NCBI GenBank assembly: GCA_938002965.1
Contig: CALKZY010000016.1
Span: 248,001 to 312,000 of the forward strand
Direction: 5' to 3'
Length of the DNA stretch: 64,000 nt
Source of the DNA: an uncultured Acidimicrobiales bacterium
GTDB taxonomy: Bacteria; Actinomycetota; Acidimicrobiia; Acidimicrobiales; SZUA-35
Shown here: positions 19,797 to 29,400 of the stretch, in pieces
Layout of the letters: each line of letters starts with the position of its first letter
Position numbering within the stretch: the first letter of the stretch is position 1
Position numbers and translations under genes: made by a program
The notes under the pieces: generated by a model
Told to the model about the DNA's origin: nothing
Databases searched by the model: none
Seen by the model: the letters and a program-made list of their open reading frames with translations, nothing else

Positions 19797-21257
19797 ATGG
19801 TAGTCGAAATGGTAGCTAACCGCCCGGAGCAGCCCGGCCATGAAGGATCAACGTCGTTGAGAGTCAGCAGGGACCAGCTAGGGCGATCCGTGCTCGATGA
19901 GCGATCCGACGAGGAACGTTCGTTCATCACCGATCTTCTCGACGATCTCGGCTTTAGTCCGACCCCATATCACGCAGTGGAACGTTCTTCGGAGCGCCTA
20001 ATCGCAGCTGGCTTCCAGCGGGTCGACCTGACTGCGGATCTCCCCCAGGATCCAGGAGCCTACTTCGCGATGAGTGGAGGGTCTATGACGGCCTGGATCC
20101 TGCCTGCCGGAGGTTCATCAACAACATCCTTTACTGTTGTCGGCGCCCACACAGACTCCCCTAATCTGCGGATCAAGGGAAATGCCGATATCGAGAACTC
20201 GGGATATCACCAGCTGAACGTCGAGGTGTACGGCGGAGTACTCACTAGCTCGTGGCTCAACCGTGATCTTGGCCTGGCAGGTCGACTTCACTACGAGGCC
20301 GAAGACGGCGAGTTGGTCGAGCTGCTCATCTCGATTGACGACGCCGTCTTGACGATTCCCCAATTGGCCATTCACCTCGACCGAGACGTGAACCGAAATG
20401 GACTCACCCTCAATCCTCAGAAACATCTGAAGCCCATCTGGGCTCTTCAAGGTGACCCCGACGGCGATCAGGCAGGCGACGACGAACGAAGTGACGAGCC
20501 GGGCCGCTTCATCGGCTTCTTGGCCGATGTCGTTGACGTGCCTCCTGAGCAGATCTTGTCATGGGACCTCATGGCGTTTGACCTCCAGGCACCCTCGCTC
20601 ATAGGTGGGTCTGGCGAGTTCATCGCATCGGCTCGTATCGACAATTTGCTTTCGGCCTTCGCCGGCGTGCATGCGTTGGTGGCGCTCTACCAGCAATCGT
20701 CAGCGGCCCCGGACAGCATTCCCGTTCTCGTGCTATACGACCACGAGGAAGTCGGATCCCAGTCGGCAACCGGCGCCGCCGGAGCGTTTCTGGCCTCGTT
20801 GCTCGAGCGAATTGCGTCGACGGTGGGAATGAGCCGACCTGAGTTCCTCGCTTCGTGCCACCGGTCAATAGTCATTTCAGCCGATGGCGCACACGCCACG
20901 CACCCGAACTACCCCGACCGCCACGACCCGACTCACAACATCAAGATGAACGGTGGTATCGCCATTAAACGCAACGGCAACCAGCGTTACGCAACCGAGG
21001 CCCTCAGTGAGTCGTTCATAAGGCGGGTGTGTCGGGATCACGAGATTCCGCACCAGCTCTACCATCACCGCAACGATCTGCCATGCGGCTCGACCATCGG
21101 CCCCATCACAGCGGCTCGGCTCGGTATGCCGACTGTGGACCTCGGGGCACCGCAGCTTTCGATGCATAGCATTCGCGAAACAGCCGGCACGCTGGATGCC
21201 ATTCATCTCCGCGACACCTTGCTCGGCAGTTGGATGACGCCTTCTCCGCGTCCCTAG
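19797..21257 (+). CDS. M18 family aminopeptidase (aspartyl aminopeptidase type)
   Basis: Cytosolic metallo-aminopeptidase with two metal ions, removing N-terminal acidic or neutral residues. Signatures: SPTPYHAVERS at the start of the domain, VVGAHTDSPNLRIK with metal ligands His and Asp, LYDHEEVGSQSATGA with the catalytic Glu pair, and HSIRETAGTLD near the end. Length 486 aa from ATG 19797. No ribosome site precedes this ATG. A TTG at 19857 with GAAGGA 9 nt upstream would give a more usual N-terminus, so the first 20 residues are uncertain. A hairpin terminator follows the stop. Confidence 0.92.
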   Translation: MVVEMVANRPEQPGHEGSTSLRVSRDQLGRSVLDERSDEERSFITDLLDDLGFSPTPYHAVERSSERLIAAGFQRVDLTADLPQDPGAYFAMSGGSMTAWILPAGGSSTTSFTVVGAHTDSPNLRIKGNADIENSGYHQLNVEVYGGVLTSSWLNRDLGLAGRLHYEAEDGELVELLISIDDAVLTIPQLAIHLDRDVNRNGLTLNPQKHLKPIWALQGDPDGDQAGDDERSDEPGRFIGFLADVVDVPPEQILSWDLMAFDLQAPSLIGGSGEFIASARIDNLLSAFAGVHALVALYQQSSAAPDSIPVLVLYDHEEVGSQSATGAAGAFLASLLERIASTVGMSRPEFLASCHRSIVISADGAHATHPNYPDRHDPTHNIKMNGGIAIKRNGNQRYATEALSESFIRRVCRDHEIPHQLYHHRNDLPCGSTIGPITAARLGMPTVDLGAPQLSMHSIRETAGTLDAIHLRDTLLGSWMTPSPRP

Positions 21258-21275
21258 GCCTACTAGCCAGTAGGC
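21258..21275 (+). terminator. Hairpin terminator after the M18 aminopeptidase gene
   Basis: Perfect 7-bp stem GCCTACT/AGTAGGC with a 4-nt loop directly after the stop codon, followed by a pyrimidine-rich TCTCTCTGTTG. Good position and shape for an intrinsic terminator, though the T-run is interrupted. Confidence 0.55.
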
Positions 21276-21410
21276 TCTCTCTGTTGCTATCTGGCCAAAT
21301 CCGGTTCTGACCGTTGTTGTTGCTTCCTAACGGAACTAGCTTGCAGCAGTCGCTCGTGGGCCAGTGCAGCCAACTGATCGCGACCTGTGTCCGCTACCTG
21401 GAGGAATGTC

Positions 21411-23558
21411 GTGGGAATAGTTCCCTATCTTGCCTTTGTTTCCGCACTCGCCGCTTTGGGTCTAGCCGGCTTCTTCTTCGCTGACGTGAAGAAGGCCAGC
21501 CCTGGCAACGAGCGGATGGTCTTCTTGATGACGGAGATCCAGAACGGCGCTCGCGCCTTCCTGCGCCAGGAGTACACCTGGGTGGCGGCTTTCGTCGCCG
21601 TGCTGGCGGTACTCATCGCAGCGTTGATTGGCCTACCTGCCGCTGTCACCTATGTAATCGGCGCCATTTTGTCTGCCACAGCCGGGTACGCCGGTATGAC
21701 GGTGGCCACGATGGCCAATGCCCGCACCACCGAGGCAGCCAAGGAGGGACCTGGCAAGGCTCTTCCAATCGCATTCCGTGGTGGAGCGGTCATGGGCTTT
21801 TCCGTAGCCGGCCTCGCTCTCGGCGGTCTCATGCTGATCTATATCGTCTTCGTGCTTTGGCTGAAGGTTGATGATGCATTCGAGGTGGTTACCGCCTTCG
21901 GTCTCGGCGCCTCATCCATCGCTCTGTTCTCCCGTGTCGGTGGCGGTATCTACACCAAGGCCGCAGACGTCGGCGCCGACCTCGTCGGTAAGGTTGAAGC
22001 AGGCATCCCCGAGGACGATCCTCGCAACCCGGCCACCATTGCTGACAATGTCGGCGACAATGTCGGCGACGTAGCCGGAATGGGCGCTGACCTGTTCGAG
22101 AGCTACGCCGGTTCGATCATCGCTCCCGTCGCACTGACGGCATTCAGCCTCGGCCTGCTGGCCGACGGCACGGGCGACGCCGCACCAAGCAGCGACGGTG
22201 TTCTGTCACTGCTCATGTTCCCCATGTTCGTGGCTTTCATCGGCATGATCGCTTCGATCATCGGCTCGTTCTTGGTAAAGGGCGGAACCTCCACCGATTC
22301 ACAAGCTCTCAGCCGAGCCCTTCACATGGGCACCAACGTGGCCATGGGACTCACCGTAGTTGGAACGCTCATCGGCGCTTTCTGGATCTTTGGCGACAGC
22401 ACGTTCTTCGATAACCCTCTCGGTCTGGCCATCTCGGTTATCGGCGGTCTCATCGTCGGTTGGGCTCTCGGCAAGACGGCCGAGTACTACACGTCTGATC
22501 ACTTCAAGCCCGTTAAGCAGATCGCCGCCCAGAGTGAGACAGGCCCCGCTACGACCATCTTGAAGGGCATCTCAGCTGGGATGATCTCGGTCGCCGCTTC
22601 GGTGCTTCTCCTTGTTCTTGGCATCGGCATCGCCTACTGGGGCGGTCAAATGGCATTGTCCGACGAGCTGGTCGGACGGGGCTTCGACGGTGGTATCTAT
22701 GGGATTGCCGTAGCCGCCATTGGCATGTTGGCCACCACCGGAGTGGTGGTTTCGGTTGACGCCTACGGGCCGATCGCCGACAACGCTGGCGGTATCGCCG
22801 AAATGGCCGAGCTCGATCCCAGTGTCCGCGAGGTAACCGATGCTTTGGACTCGCTCGGCAATACGACGGCTGCAGTAGCCAAGGGCTTCGCCGTCGGCTC
22901 GGCTGCCCTAACCGCTCTCGCTCTGTTCAAGAGCTTCGAGTTTGCTGTCCTTTCAGCATCTGACGGCGCCATTGCCTTGAACCTCGACATCGGTGAAGTT
23001 GAGGTCTTCCTCGGTCTGTTCGCCGGTGCCATGTTGCCGTTCCTCTTCGCCGCTCTGACCATCGACGCTGTCGGTCGTGCCGCAAACGAGATGATCGAAG
23101 AGGTTCGCCGCCAGTTCCGCGAAATTCCTGGTCTGCGTGAAGGCAAGGAGGGCGTCGTGCCTGACTCCGCCCGTTGCGTGGCCATCTCCACTCAAGCATC
23201 GCTGCGCGAAATGGTCATCCCTGGTGGCCTCGCCATCATCGTGCCGCTGGCCATCGGCTTCATGCCCAACGGCATCAACGCCCTCGGTGGCTTCCTGGCC
23301 GGTGCGCTTGTCAGCGGCTTCGCCTTGGCTATCTTCATGGCTAACGCCGGTGGAGCCTGGGACAACGCCAAGAAGTACATCGAGTCCGGACATCACGGTG
23401 GTAAGGGCTCCGAGCCTCACAAGGCCGCTGTTGTCGGCGACACCGTTGGTGATCCGTTCAAGGACACCTCCGGACCGGCCATGAACATCTTGATCAAGGT
23501 CATGACCATCGTCAGCTTGGTGTTCGCCTCAGCCTTTGTCAACGGCCCCTTCGCCTAA
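21411..23558 (+). CDS. hppA: Membrane-bound proton-translocating pyrophosphatase
   Basis: Integral membrane pump that hydrolyses pyrophosphate and exports protons (715 aa, about 16 membrane helices). The pyrophosphate-binding [20 protein letters not shown] and [20 protein letters not shown] loops are intact, as is [15 protein letters not shown] near the C-terminus. [10 protein letters not shown] carries Ala at the position where potassium-independent enzymes have Lys, so a K+-dependent type is inferred. The GTG at 21411 is chosen because GGAGGA lies 5 nt before it; an in-frame GTG at 21387 lacks this. The 150-nt leader upstream includes the preceding terminator. Confidence 0.97.
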   Translation: MGIVPYLAFVSALAALGLAGFFFADVKKASPGNERMVFLMTEIQNGARAFLRQEYTWVAAFVAVLAVLIAALIGLPAAVTYVIGAILSATAGYAGMTVATMANARTTEAAKEGPGKALPIAFRGGAVMGFSVAGLALGGLMLIYIVFVLWLKVDDAFEVVTAFGLGASSIALFSRVGGGIYTKAADVGADLVGKVEAGIPEDDPRNPATIADNVGDNVGDVAGMGADLFESYAGSIIAPVALTAFSLGLLADGTGDAAPSSDGVLSLLMFPMFVAFIGMIASIIGSFLVKGGTSTDSQALSRALHMGTNVAMGLTVVGTLIGAFWIFGDSTFFDNPLGLAISVIGGLIVGWALGKTAEYYTSDHFKPVKQIAAQSETGPATTILKGISAGMISVAASVLLLVLGIGIAYWGGQMALSDELVGRGFDGGIYGIAVAAIGMLATTGVVVSVDAYGPIADNAGGIAEMAELDPSVREVTDALDSLGNTTAAVAKGFAVGSAALTALALFKSFEFAVLSASDGAIALNLDIGEVEVFLGLFAGAMLPFLFAALTIDAVGRAANEMIEEVRRQFREIPGLREGKEGVVPDSARCVAISTQASLREMVIPGGLAIIVPLAIGFMPNGINALGGFLAGALVSGFALAIFMANAGGAWDNAKKYIESGHHGGKGSEPHKAAVVGDTVGDPFKDTSGPAMNILIKVMTIVSLVFASAFVNGPFA

Positions 23559-23570
23559 GACGATCTGATC

Positions 23571-23576
23571 TAAGCT
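23571..23576 (+). promoter_or_regulatory. -10 box for the dehydrogenase-like gene
   Basis: TAAGCT 7 nt before the ATG at 23584, with no ribosome site. It suggests that this gene has its own leaderless transcript although it lies only 25 nt after hppA. Confidence 0.45.
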
Positions 23577-23583
23577 AGGTCCG

Positions 23584-24465
23584 ATGCCGGTACGGAAGCT
23601 GGAGACGGTAGACGCATTTGTTCTAACCGACTTCGCCGATGTCCCGGCATCGGGCTATGTAAGGCGGGCTCGAAAGATCCTCCAGAGCAGCACCTGGGAC
23701 CTCGCCCGCTCAGCTACCTACACCTTTGCCTCCTTCGGTGTACAGCGAGGCGGCGCCTCGGCTGGCATCAACGCTGTTGATGACGTGGCCGGTGATGCCA
23801 TCGCATCGCTACGGGCTGAATTGGCTGGGGAGGCCGAGGACGGCCGATTGTTGCTGCTGGCTGGCAAAGGTGTTCGCCCAGTCTCTGACAGCCACGACAA
23901 TGAGGAGGCCCTGGTGGCCGGAGTCGTGGCCGCTGCCGAATGGGCGCTTGGTGGTTCGTTGGCGGGCCGCAAGGTAGCCGTCGAGGGCGGCGAGGCTGTT
24001 CCCGACGGCTTGTTGACACAGCTGTCGACCAACGGAGCCGAGCTGGTTACCGTAGACGGAGTAGCAGACAAGCCCTGGCTTGTCTGGGGTGCCGACGCCG
24101 ACGTCATCTTGGTGGGCTCCAAGCCTGGAGCCATGAACCATCAGGGCGCAGAAATGTTGCAAGCCCCCGCCGTTGTCCCCTGGGGGCCGACTCCGATAAC
24201 AACCAAAGCACTGGCCGTGATGCTCAAGAACGACGTCGTGTATGTTCCCGACTTCATCACGGCATCCGGTCCGTTGTTGGCCGGACTTGGCGACGCAAAA
24301 CCTGACGGTGATGTTCCGTCGATTATCACAGCATTCTTGGATGAGACCGGAGCGGCGGGAGCTGCCTCCTCAGAGCCTCTTTTCCTAGCCGCATGCCGAA
24401 GCGCTGAGACCTTTCTTTCCGGCTGGCAGAACTCACTCCCCTTCGGCCGTCCGCTGGCGGGATAG
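23584..24465 (+). CDS. Degenerate Glu/Leu/Phe/Val dehydrogenase-like protein
   Basis: 293 aa. The overall order resembles ELFV amino-acid dehydrogenases. A region QRGGASAGINA stands where enzymes have the GGAKGG catalytic-lysine loop. Then LVAGVVAAAEWALGGSLAGR leads into a Rossmann-like strand KVAVEGGEAVPDG, followed by ADVILVGSKPGAMN, PTPITTKALAVML and VVYVPDFITASGPLLAG. The catalytic Lys is missing (GGAS for GGAK) and the dinucleotide motif GxGxxG is broken (GGEAVPDG). It is therefore likely a catalytically altered or non-enzymatic relative. The assignment rests on pattern only. It sits between hppA and a metallopeptidase. Confidence 0.55.
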   Translation: MPVRKLETVDAFVLTDFADVPASGYVRRARKILQSSTWDLARSATYTFASFGVQRGGASAGINAVDDVAGDAIASLRAELAGEAEDGRLLLLAGKGVRPVSDSHDNEEALVAGVVAAAEWALGGSLAGRKVAVEGGEAVPDGLLTQLSTNGAELVTVDGVADKPWLVWGADADVILVGSKPGAMNHQGAEMLQAPAVVPWGPTPITTKALAVMLKNDVVYVPDFITASGPLLAGLGDAKPDGDVPSIITAFLDETGAAGAASSEPLFLAACRSAETFLSGWQNSLPFGRPLAG

Positions 24466-24582
24466 CGGCGTTACCACCGGGTAGCGGCGTGCTTTCCGTT
24501 AGGCTGGACGCTAGGTAAGGCCACGACGCTCGGCGCAGGCGAGGGACAAATTGTGGCCGTGTCGGGCGACAGGAGATGTGTC

Positions 24583-25518
24583 ATGGTTCGATATGACAAA
24601 AGCACCGCAAACAAGGGTTCTCGCTACGTCGAGGACCGCCGTGACGGCGGTCGAGGCCGAACAGGTGGAGGCGGTGCACGCCGGGGCGGCGTAGCCGTCG
24701 GCGGCATCGGCGGCTTGCTGATCATCTTGCTAGGCGCCATTTTTGGTTTGGACTTGACGGGCGGAAGCGGTGGGCTCGGCGCACCGGTCGACGCCGGCTT
24801 TGGGGAGTCATCCGGACAGATCCCCACCGGTGGATCCGAAATTGTCGACGCTGATGCCGACACCAAAGAGTTCATGGAGTTCCTTATGTTCGACATCCAG
24901 GACACCTGGGACGTCTACTTCGATCAGGCCGGACTTGCCTACCAGCCGACAACACTAGTCATCTTCGATGATGTCGTTTCGACCGGTTGTGGTCAGGCCA
25001 CATCTGCTGTCGGTCCGTTCTACTGCCCCGCTCCCAACGACCAGAAGGTGTACGTCGACTTCTCGTTCTACACCGAATTGTCCCGGCGCTTCGGCGCTCC
25101 CGGGGACTTCGCTCAGGCCTATGTGATTGCCCACGAGGTCGGACACCACATCCAGTCGATCACCGGCATTAGCGATCAGGTTCGCCAAGCTCAGTCGCAG
25201 GACCCCGCCAACAAAAACGAGTATTCGATTCGTCAAGAGCTGCAGGCCGACTGCCTGGCAGGTGTTTGGGCTCACTCCGCCAACCGCCGCCTAACCGAAG
25301 ACACTGGTCAATCGATCATCGAACCGGGGGACATCGAGGAAGGTCTCGAAGCGGCCGCCGCAGTCGGAGACGACCGAATTCAAGCCCAGTCAGGCATGAC
25401 TGTCGATCCCCACACCTGGACACATGGCTCCTCCGAGCAGCGAATCCGCTGGTTCCGGATCGGCTTCGACGGTGGCGATCCCGAGCAATGCGACACCTTC
25501 TCGGTCAACGACGCCTGA
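24583..25518 (+). CDS. Neutral zinc metallopeptidase (YpfJ family)
   Basis: 311-aa membrane-anchored zinc protease of the putative neutral zinc metallopeptidase family. A basic, glycine-rich cytoplasmic N-terminus is followed by one membrane helix (about 38-57), then an extracytoplasmic domain. The zinc motif HEVGH is at 184-188 and the downstream third-ligand region reads RQELQADCLAGVWAH. The tail has the family's RIRWFRIGFDGGDPEQCDTF. ATG at 24583 is chosen because AGGAGA lies 6 nt upstream. Substrates of this family are unknown. Confidence 0.9.
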   Translation: MVRYDKSTANKGSRYVEDRRDGGRGRTGGGGARRGGVAVGGIGGLLIILLGAIFGLDLTGGSGGLGAPVDAGFGESSGQIPTGGSEIVDADADTKEFMEFLMFDIQDTWDVYFDQAGLAYQPTTLVIFDDVVSTGCGQATSAVGPFYCPAPNDQKVYVDFSFYTELSRRFGAPGDFAQAYVIAHEVGHHIQSITGISDQVRQAQSQDPANKNEYSIRQELQADCLAGVWAHSANRRLTEDTGQSIIEPGDIEEGLEAAAAVGDDRIQAQSGMTVDPHTWTHGSSEQRIRWFRIGFDGGDPEQCDTFSVNDA

Positions 25519-25558
25519 CCCTTAACAGCGACGGCTTCTCCCCCACCTGTCTGTCCTC

Positions 25559-25564
25559 TAGGCT
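25559..25564 (+). promoter_or_regulatory. -10 box for leaderless MOSC gene
   Basis: TAGGCT 6 nt before the ATG at 25571. It is the same hexamer as before the selenoprotein gene at 30959. Confidence 0.5.
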
Positions 25565-25570
25565 CGGGAG

Positions 25571-26326
25571 ATGACGGAAACACACGGCAACGTCGTTGAG
25601 ATCTGGCGGTATCCGGTGAAGTCCATGTTGGGTGAGCGCCTTGAGAACGCCCAGATCGGCTCTCACGGCGTTGTCGGTGACCGCTCATGGTCTTTGGTCG
25701 AGCCGACATCGGGAATTAGTCTGACAGGCCGGAAACGTCCGGAGTTGTTGACAGCCGAAGCCAGGGTCGGCGACCGCGACCAGGTCGTAATCACGCTGCC
25801 TGACGGGACGGAGACTAACGACGACGACGCCCTTTCCCGGTGGCTCGGATTAGATGTCGAACTGCGTCGCGCCTCATCTAACTCTGTCGGTACGTTCGAG
25901 TCTCAGGCCGATATCACCGAGACCGGGGATTGGTTCGAGTGGAGCGGACCGGTCGGCTCATTCCATGACTCGACCCGGACCAAGATCTCGCTGGTCTCGA
26001 CCGAGACATTGAGAGCATGGGATCGGCGCCGATTCCGCATCAACATCATCACCGACGGTAGAAACGAGGACGCCCTCGTTGGCAGCTCGCTTTCCGTCGG
26101 ATCATCTGTGAGACTAAACGTGGTCAAGCAGATCGACCGCTGCGTCATGGTGACCCGCCCGCACCCGGGCATGCTCGGTGAGCCCGCGTTAGAACGAGAT
26201 CTCGATGTTCTCAAGATCATCAATGCCGAACGCTCCGGTCTGTTGGGGGTAGGCGCGCTGGTCGATGACGGAGGCTCCATTTCCTGCGGCGATGTCGTCG
26301 CCCGACCAAGCCCCGGGGACAGATAG
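25571..26326 (+). CDS. MOSC domain protein
   Basis: 251 aa. The N-terminal MOSC_N-like part has IWRYPVKSMLGERL, and the MOSC core follows with GDRSW, FHDSTRTKISLVST, RFRINIITDG and the conserved Cys191 in DRCVMVTRPHPG. The family binds molybdenum cofactor or handles sulfur through this Cys; members include mARC-type N-hydroxylated-compound reductases. No redox partner gene is adjacent. mobB elsewhere in the window shows that the cell makes a molybdenum cofactor. It converges with psuG, with a 6-nt gap. Confidence 0.88.
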   Translation: MTETHGNVVEIWRYPVKSMLGERLENAQIGSHGVVGDRSWSLVEPTSGISLTGRKRPELLTAEARVGDRDQVVITLPDGTETNDDDALSRWLGLDVELRRASSNSVGTFESQADITETGDWFEWSGPVGSFHDSTRTKISLVSTETLRAWDRRRFRINIITDGRNEDALVGSSLSVGSSVRLNVVKQIDRCVMVTRPHPGMLGEPALERDLDVLKIINAERSGLLGVGALVDDGGSISCGDVVARPSPGDR

Positions 26327-26332
26327 TAAAAG

Positions 26333-27280
26333 CTAGTCGCCTGAACGCAAAGCAACGGCAATGCTGGCGCCGACTTCGGCGTTGGACTCAGCCAAAGCCA
26401 GGTTGGCCTGCAACGTCCGCCCCCCGCTCAGATCCACCAGCCCGGCCAGGACTCGAGGGGTGACCGAAGGTCCCGCCAATTCGACGTTAGGTTGTGCGCC
26501 AGGGGCTAAGCCCTCGCGACGAAGTGCTTCAACCGTCCACTCGTCGAGCTCCGCTAAATCGATGGCGTGTTCCTCGGGTACGGGGTTCACCACTAGGAGC
26601 CCTCCCCCACCCAAACTCCAGTGAAGCTGCGCGATCTCGGCCAGCTCTGTGGCCGAGTGGACCACCGCGTTGAGCGGAAGCCCACTGGAGGTGGCGTAGA
26701 AAGCCGGAAATTCGTCGGTCCGCCAGCCGACAACTGGCACACTCAGCGTCTCCAACCTCTCGAGGGTGGCTGGTAGGTCAAGAAAAGACTTTGCTCCAGC
26801 GCAGACGGTGATCACCTGATGTTTAGCGATTGCCCCCAGGTCCGCGCTGACATCAAGCGACTGCTCCCAGTTTCGGTGGACTCCGCCAATGCCGCCTGTA
26901 GCGAACACATCGACACCGGCAGCGGCGGCAATGGCAACCGAGGCGGAAACGGTTGTCGCTCCGTAGGTAGCTTTGTGGCCAACAGCCGACGCAACGTCGC
27001 GGTAGGCCACTTTCTGGGTGGGCCCACAAATCGTATCATGAGTCGATTCGGTAACCCCGCACCAGATCTCGCCGTCCAATACGGCGGTCAAGGCCGGGAC
27101 AGCACCGCCGGAGACAACGGCTGCCATAACTCGAGCCAATGCCTCTGAGTTGTATGGAGCGGGCAAACCCAAGTTCGAAAAGATCGTGCTTTCAAGGGCC
27201 ACGACTGCACTGCCAGCCTTGAGCGCCGAAGCCACGCTGTCGTTTAGTCGAAGGGCTAGCGCACCTGATTGATTCACCAT
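26333..27280 (-). CDS. psuG: Pseudouridine-5'-phosphate glycosidase
   Basis: Cleaves pseudouridine 5'-phosphate into uracil and ribose 5-phosphate during RNA-base salvage. 315 aa. The family landmarks VALESTIFSNLGLPAPYN, GAVPALTAVLDGE, KVAYRDVASAVGHKATYGATTVSASV, the FATGGIGGVHR loop and AGAKSFLDLPATLERLETL are all visible; the Lys of VAYRD-type region and the TxSA segment form the active site in known enzymes. ATG at 27280 is preferred; GTG at 27286 is in frame. No pseudouridine kinase (psuK) or transporter gene is next to it, so its substrate supply must come from elsewhere in the genome. Confidence 0.93.
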   Translation of the reverse strand: MVNQSGALALRLNDSVASALKAGSAVVALESTIFSNLGLPAPYNSEALARVMAAVVSGGAVPALTAVLDGEIWCGVTESTHDTICGPTQKVAYRDVASAVGHKATYGATTVSASVAIAAAAGVDVFATGGIGGVHRNWEQSLDVSADLGAIAKHQVITVCAGAKSFLDLPATLERLETLSVPVVGWRTDEFPAFYATSSGLPLNAVVHSATELAEIAQLHWSLGGGGLLVVNPVPEEHAIDLAELDEWTVEALRREGLAPGAQPNVELAGPSVTPRVLAGLVDLSGGRTLQANLALAESNAEVGASIAVALRSGD

Positions 27281-27304
27281 CGTCACAGGCCGCGCGCTGC
27301 AGCC

Positions 27305-27622
27305 CTAGTTTCCGGAACAGCCAACGGCGGCGTTGGACACGATGGCCTCAACATCGTCGGCGTCCGCCGCAGCGACTGCGGGCTGATCGAAGTTCTCAGC
27401 TAAACCGGTGACGGTGATGTCGGCCAAGTCGCTGTCAAGAAGCGCCTCAGCTATGCACTCGGCTTGATCATTGGACAGCTCTATCGACTGGGAGTCGCTC
27501 GCTCGTAGGATCGAATCGATGAGCGCCTCGGAGGACGGCCGGTCGGCACAGCTGGACAACAGGGCCAGCATCAACCCACATCCGACCAAGACCGAGACTC
27601 TCCTCCACACTCCGCTGGTCAT
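27305..27622 (-). CDS. Small secreted lipoprotein, function unknown
   Basis: 105 aa. A basic start (MTSGVWRR), a hydrophobic stretch VSVLVGCGLMLALL and the lipobox LSSC make a clear lipoprotein signal with Cys at about 24. The mature part is acidic and has two more cysteines (QAECIAEALL and AAVGCSGN), which could form a disulfide. The ATG at 27622 is chosen for its GGGAGGA 6 nt upstream; the longer open frame has no support. Function unknown. It is 24 nt downstream of psuG's start region on the same strand order and may be transcribed with it. Confidence 0.75.
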   Translation of the reverse strand: MTSGVWRRVSVLVGCGLMLALLSSCADRPSSEALIDSILRASDSQSIELSNDQAECIAEALLDSDLADITVTGLAENFDQPAVAAADADDVEAIVSNAAVGCSGN

Positions 27623-27883
27623 ATAGTTCCTCCCAAGATGACCGGACGACCACCATGAATGCCGCCGAGCGGCGCACGGCTGCCTTAAACCCAGAGCGCC
27701 ACCCACTCGGGCTGAGATAAGCGTAGGCTTACAGCTGGTTGCAAACGCGGATCTCGCCCCGAATTTGGCCAAATTTGAGCAGTTTGGTGCGCGATTCAAC
27801 CGCAAAGCCTCCGACGTCATTTCGTTCGCCCCTAGCTCACAGACCCTCAGTCCGGTCTGGATGGAAAGGGAGTTGCCAGTCCC

Positions 27884-29350
27884 GTGGATGAGACATCCCT
27901 ACTCTACGCTTCGGCCGAACAACAGATGGCCGAGCTACGGTCCGGTCGCATAGCGGCGCGAGAGCTACTTGAACTGACGGTCCAGCGCGTGGACCGCCTG
28001 AACACGGACTTCAATTTGGTTGTGGCAACAAACGTTGAGGCTGCCCGCCAAGAGGCGGCAACAATCGATGACGACAGGGCAAGCGGCCGCCTCGACGAAG
28101 CGCAATCGCCACTGGCCGGTCTGCCAATGACGGTCAAGGATTCGTTCATGGTCACCGGCATGCCTACCACTTCGGGGGCGGAGGAACTCCGAGACTACGT
28201 GCCGGAGCGAGATGCCGACACCGTTCGTCGCCTCAAGTCCGCTGGGGCGATCGTTTTCGGGAAGACCAATCTCCCGATCTATGCCGGCGATGTGCAGAGT
28301 TTCAACCAAGTCTTCGGAACCTCCAACAATCCGTGGGACGTAACGAAAAGCGTGGGAGGCAGCTCAGGGGGATCGGCCGGAGCATTGGCAGCCGGTTTCA
28401 CCGCCCTCGAGATAGGAAGCGACATCGCCGGTTCAATCCGGAACCCGGCGGGCATGTGCGGAGTTGTCGGGCACAAGCCGAGCTACGGAGTAGTTTCCGG
28501 CCGGGGGCAGATCCCTGGACCGCCGGGCACTCTGACCCTCGGCGACATTGCCGTCGTTGGGCCTATGGCCCGGACCGTCGCCGACTGTCGCAATGCACTT
28601 CAGCTACTTGCCGGGCCCAACGATTGGGAAGCTGCCGCATGGTCGCTTCAGCTACCGCCGGCTCGACAAGTTACCGACAGCGGCCTGAGAGTTGCCGTGT
28701 GGGCTGACGATGACTACTGCCCCGTCGACCCCGAAATCAAAGATGCAGTAATCGCAGCGGGAGAATCGCTGACCCAAGCCGGAGCTCATGTTGATATGAG
28801 TGCCCGTCCCAACGGCTTCGACTTCGCCAAGGCCGACGCTACCTTCGAAGACCTGCTGGGCGCGGCTTTATCGGGTAGCTGGTCGCCGGCCGAACTTGAA
28901 GACATCACCGATGCCCTGACCGAAGGCCGCCCTGTGGCTGGTGGGCTTGGAGTTCGGGGCGCGGCGCTACGCCATCGAACGTGGTTGTCGCGCAATGAGC
29001 GCCGGCTTCAGATGAGACAGAGTTGGTTGCGATTCTTCAACGACTGGGATGTGGTTCTAGCCCCGATCTCGCCAACCGTGGCAATACCGCATGACCACAG
29101 CGACCCAATGAGCGATCGAACGATTCTTGTTACCGGACAGGAACGCCCGTACACCGATCAGCTCAAGTGGATGGGCCTGTTCGGCGTGGTGTATCTGCCG
29201 GTCACCACGGTTCCCGTTGGTCTACATTCGAGTGGTCTACCTATAGGTCTTCAGGTGGTCGGTCCGTACCTGGAGGACCACACCTGCCTCGCCGTAGCCG
29301 AGCTGTTGGAGCAGACCATGGGCGGCTTCGTCGCTCCCCCGTTGGGGTGA
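27884..29350 (+). CDS. Amidase (amidase signature family)
   Basis: 488-aa amidase signature hydrolase. The Ser-cis-Ser-Lys triad is intact: Lys85 in PMTVKDS, the cis-Ser in GGSSGGS at 158-164 and the nucleophile Ser184 in IAGSIRNPA. It acts on a carboxamide, ester or related bond; the substrate cannot be inferred. It is not gatA by context, since gatB and gatC are absent. GTG start with AAAGGGAG about 11 nt upstream. It is divergent from the lipoprotein gene across about 260 nt in which no other gene is seen. Confidence 0.9.
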   Translation: MDETSLLYASAEQQMAELRSGRIAARELLELTVQRVDRLNTDFNLVVATNVEAARQEAATIDDDRASGRLDEAQSPLAGLPMTVKDSFMVTGMPTTSGAEELRDYVPERDADTVRRLKSAGAIVFGKTNLPIYAGDVQSFNQVFGTSNNPWDVTKSVGGSSGGSAGALAAGFTALEIGSDIAGSIRNPAGMCGVVGHKPSYGVVSGRGQIPGPPGTLTLGDIAVVGPMARTVADCRNALQLLAGPNDWEAAAWSLQLPPARQVTDSGLRVAVWADDDYCPVDPEIKDAVIAAGESLTQAGAHVDMSARPNGFDFAKADATFEDLLGAALSGSWSPAELEDITDALTEGRPVAGGLGVRGAALRHRTWLSRNERRLQMRQSWLRFFNDWDVVLAPISPTVAIPHDHSDPMSDRTILVTGQERPYTDQLKWMGLFGVVYLPVTTVPVGLHSSGLPIGLQVVGPYLEDHTCLAVAELLEQTMGGFVAPPLG

Positions 29351-29388
29351 GTCTGAGCCGCGCTTTCAGCCCTTCGCCACTCAACAAC

Positions 29389-29394
29389 TAGAAT
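29389..29394 (+). promoter_or_regulatory. -10 box for leaderless desaturase
   Basis: TAGAAT 6 nt before the ATG at 29401, without a ribosome site. Confidence 0.5.
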
Positions 29395-29400
29395 GGGTCG

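Noticed and set aside
24466..24582. Direct repeat TAGCGGCGT after the dehydrogenase-like gene
   Set aside because: Two copies of 9 nt in a GC-rich gap are not beyond chance and fit no known element.
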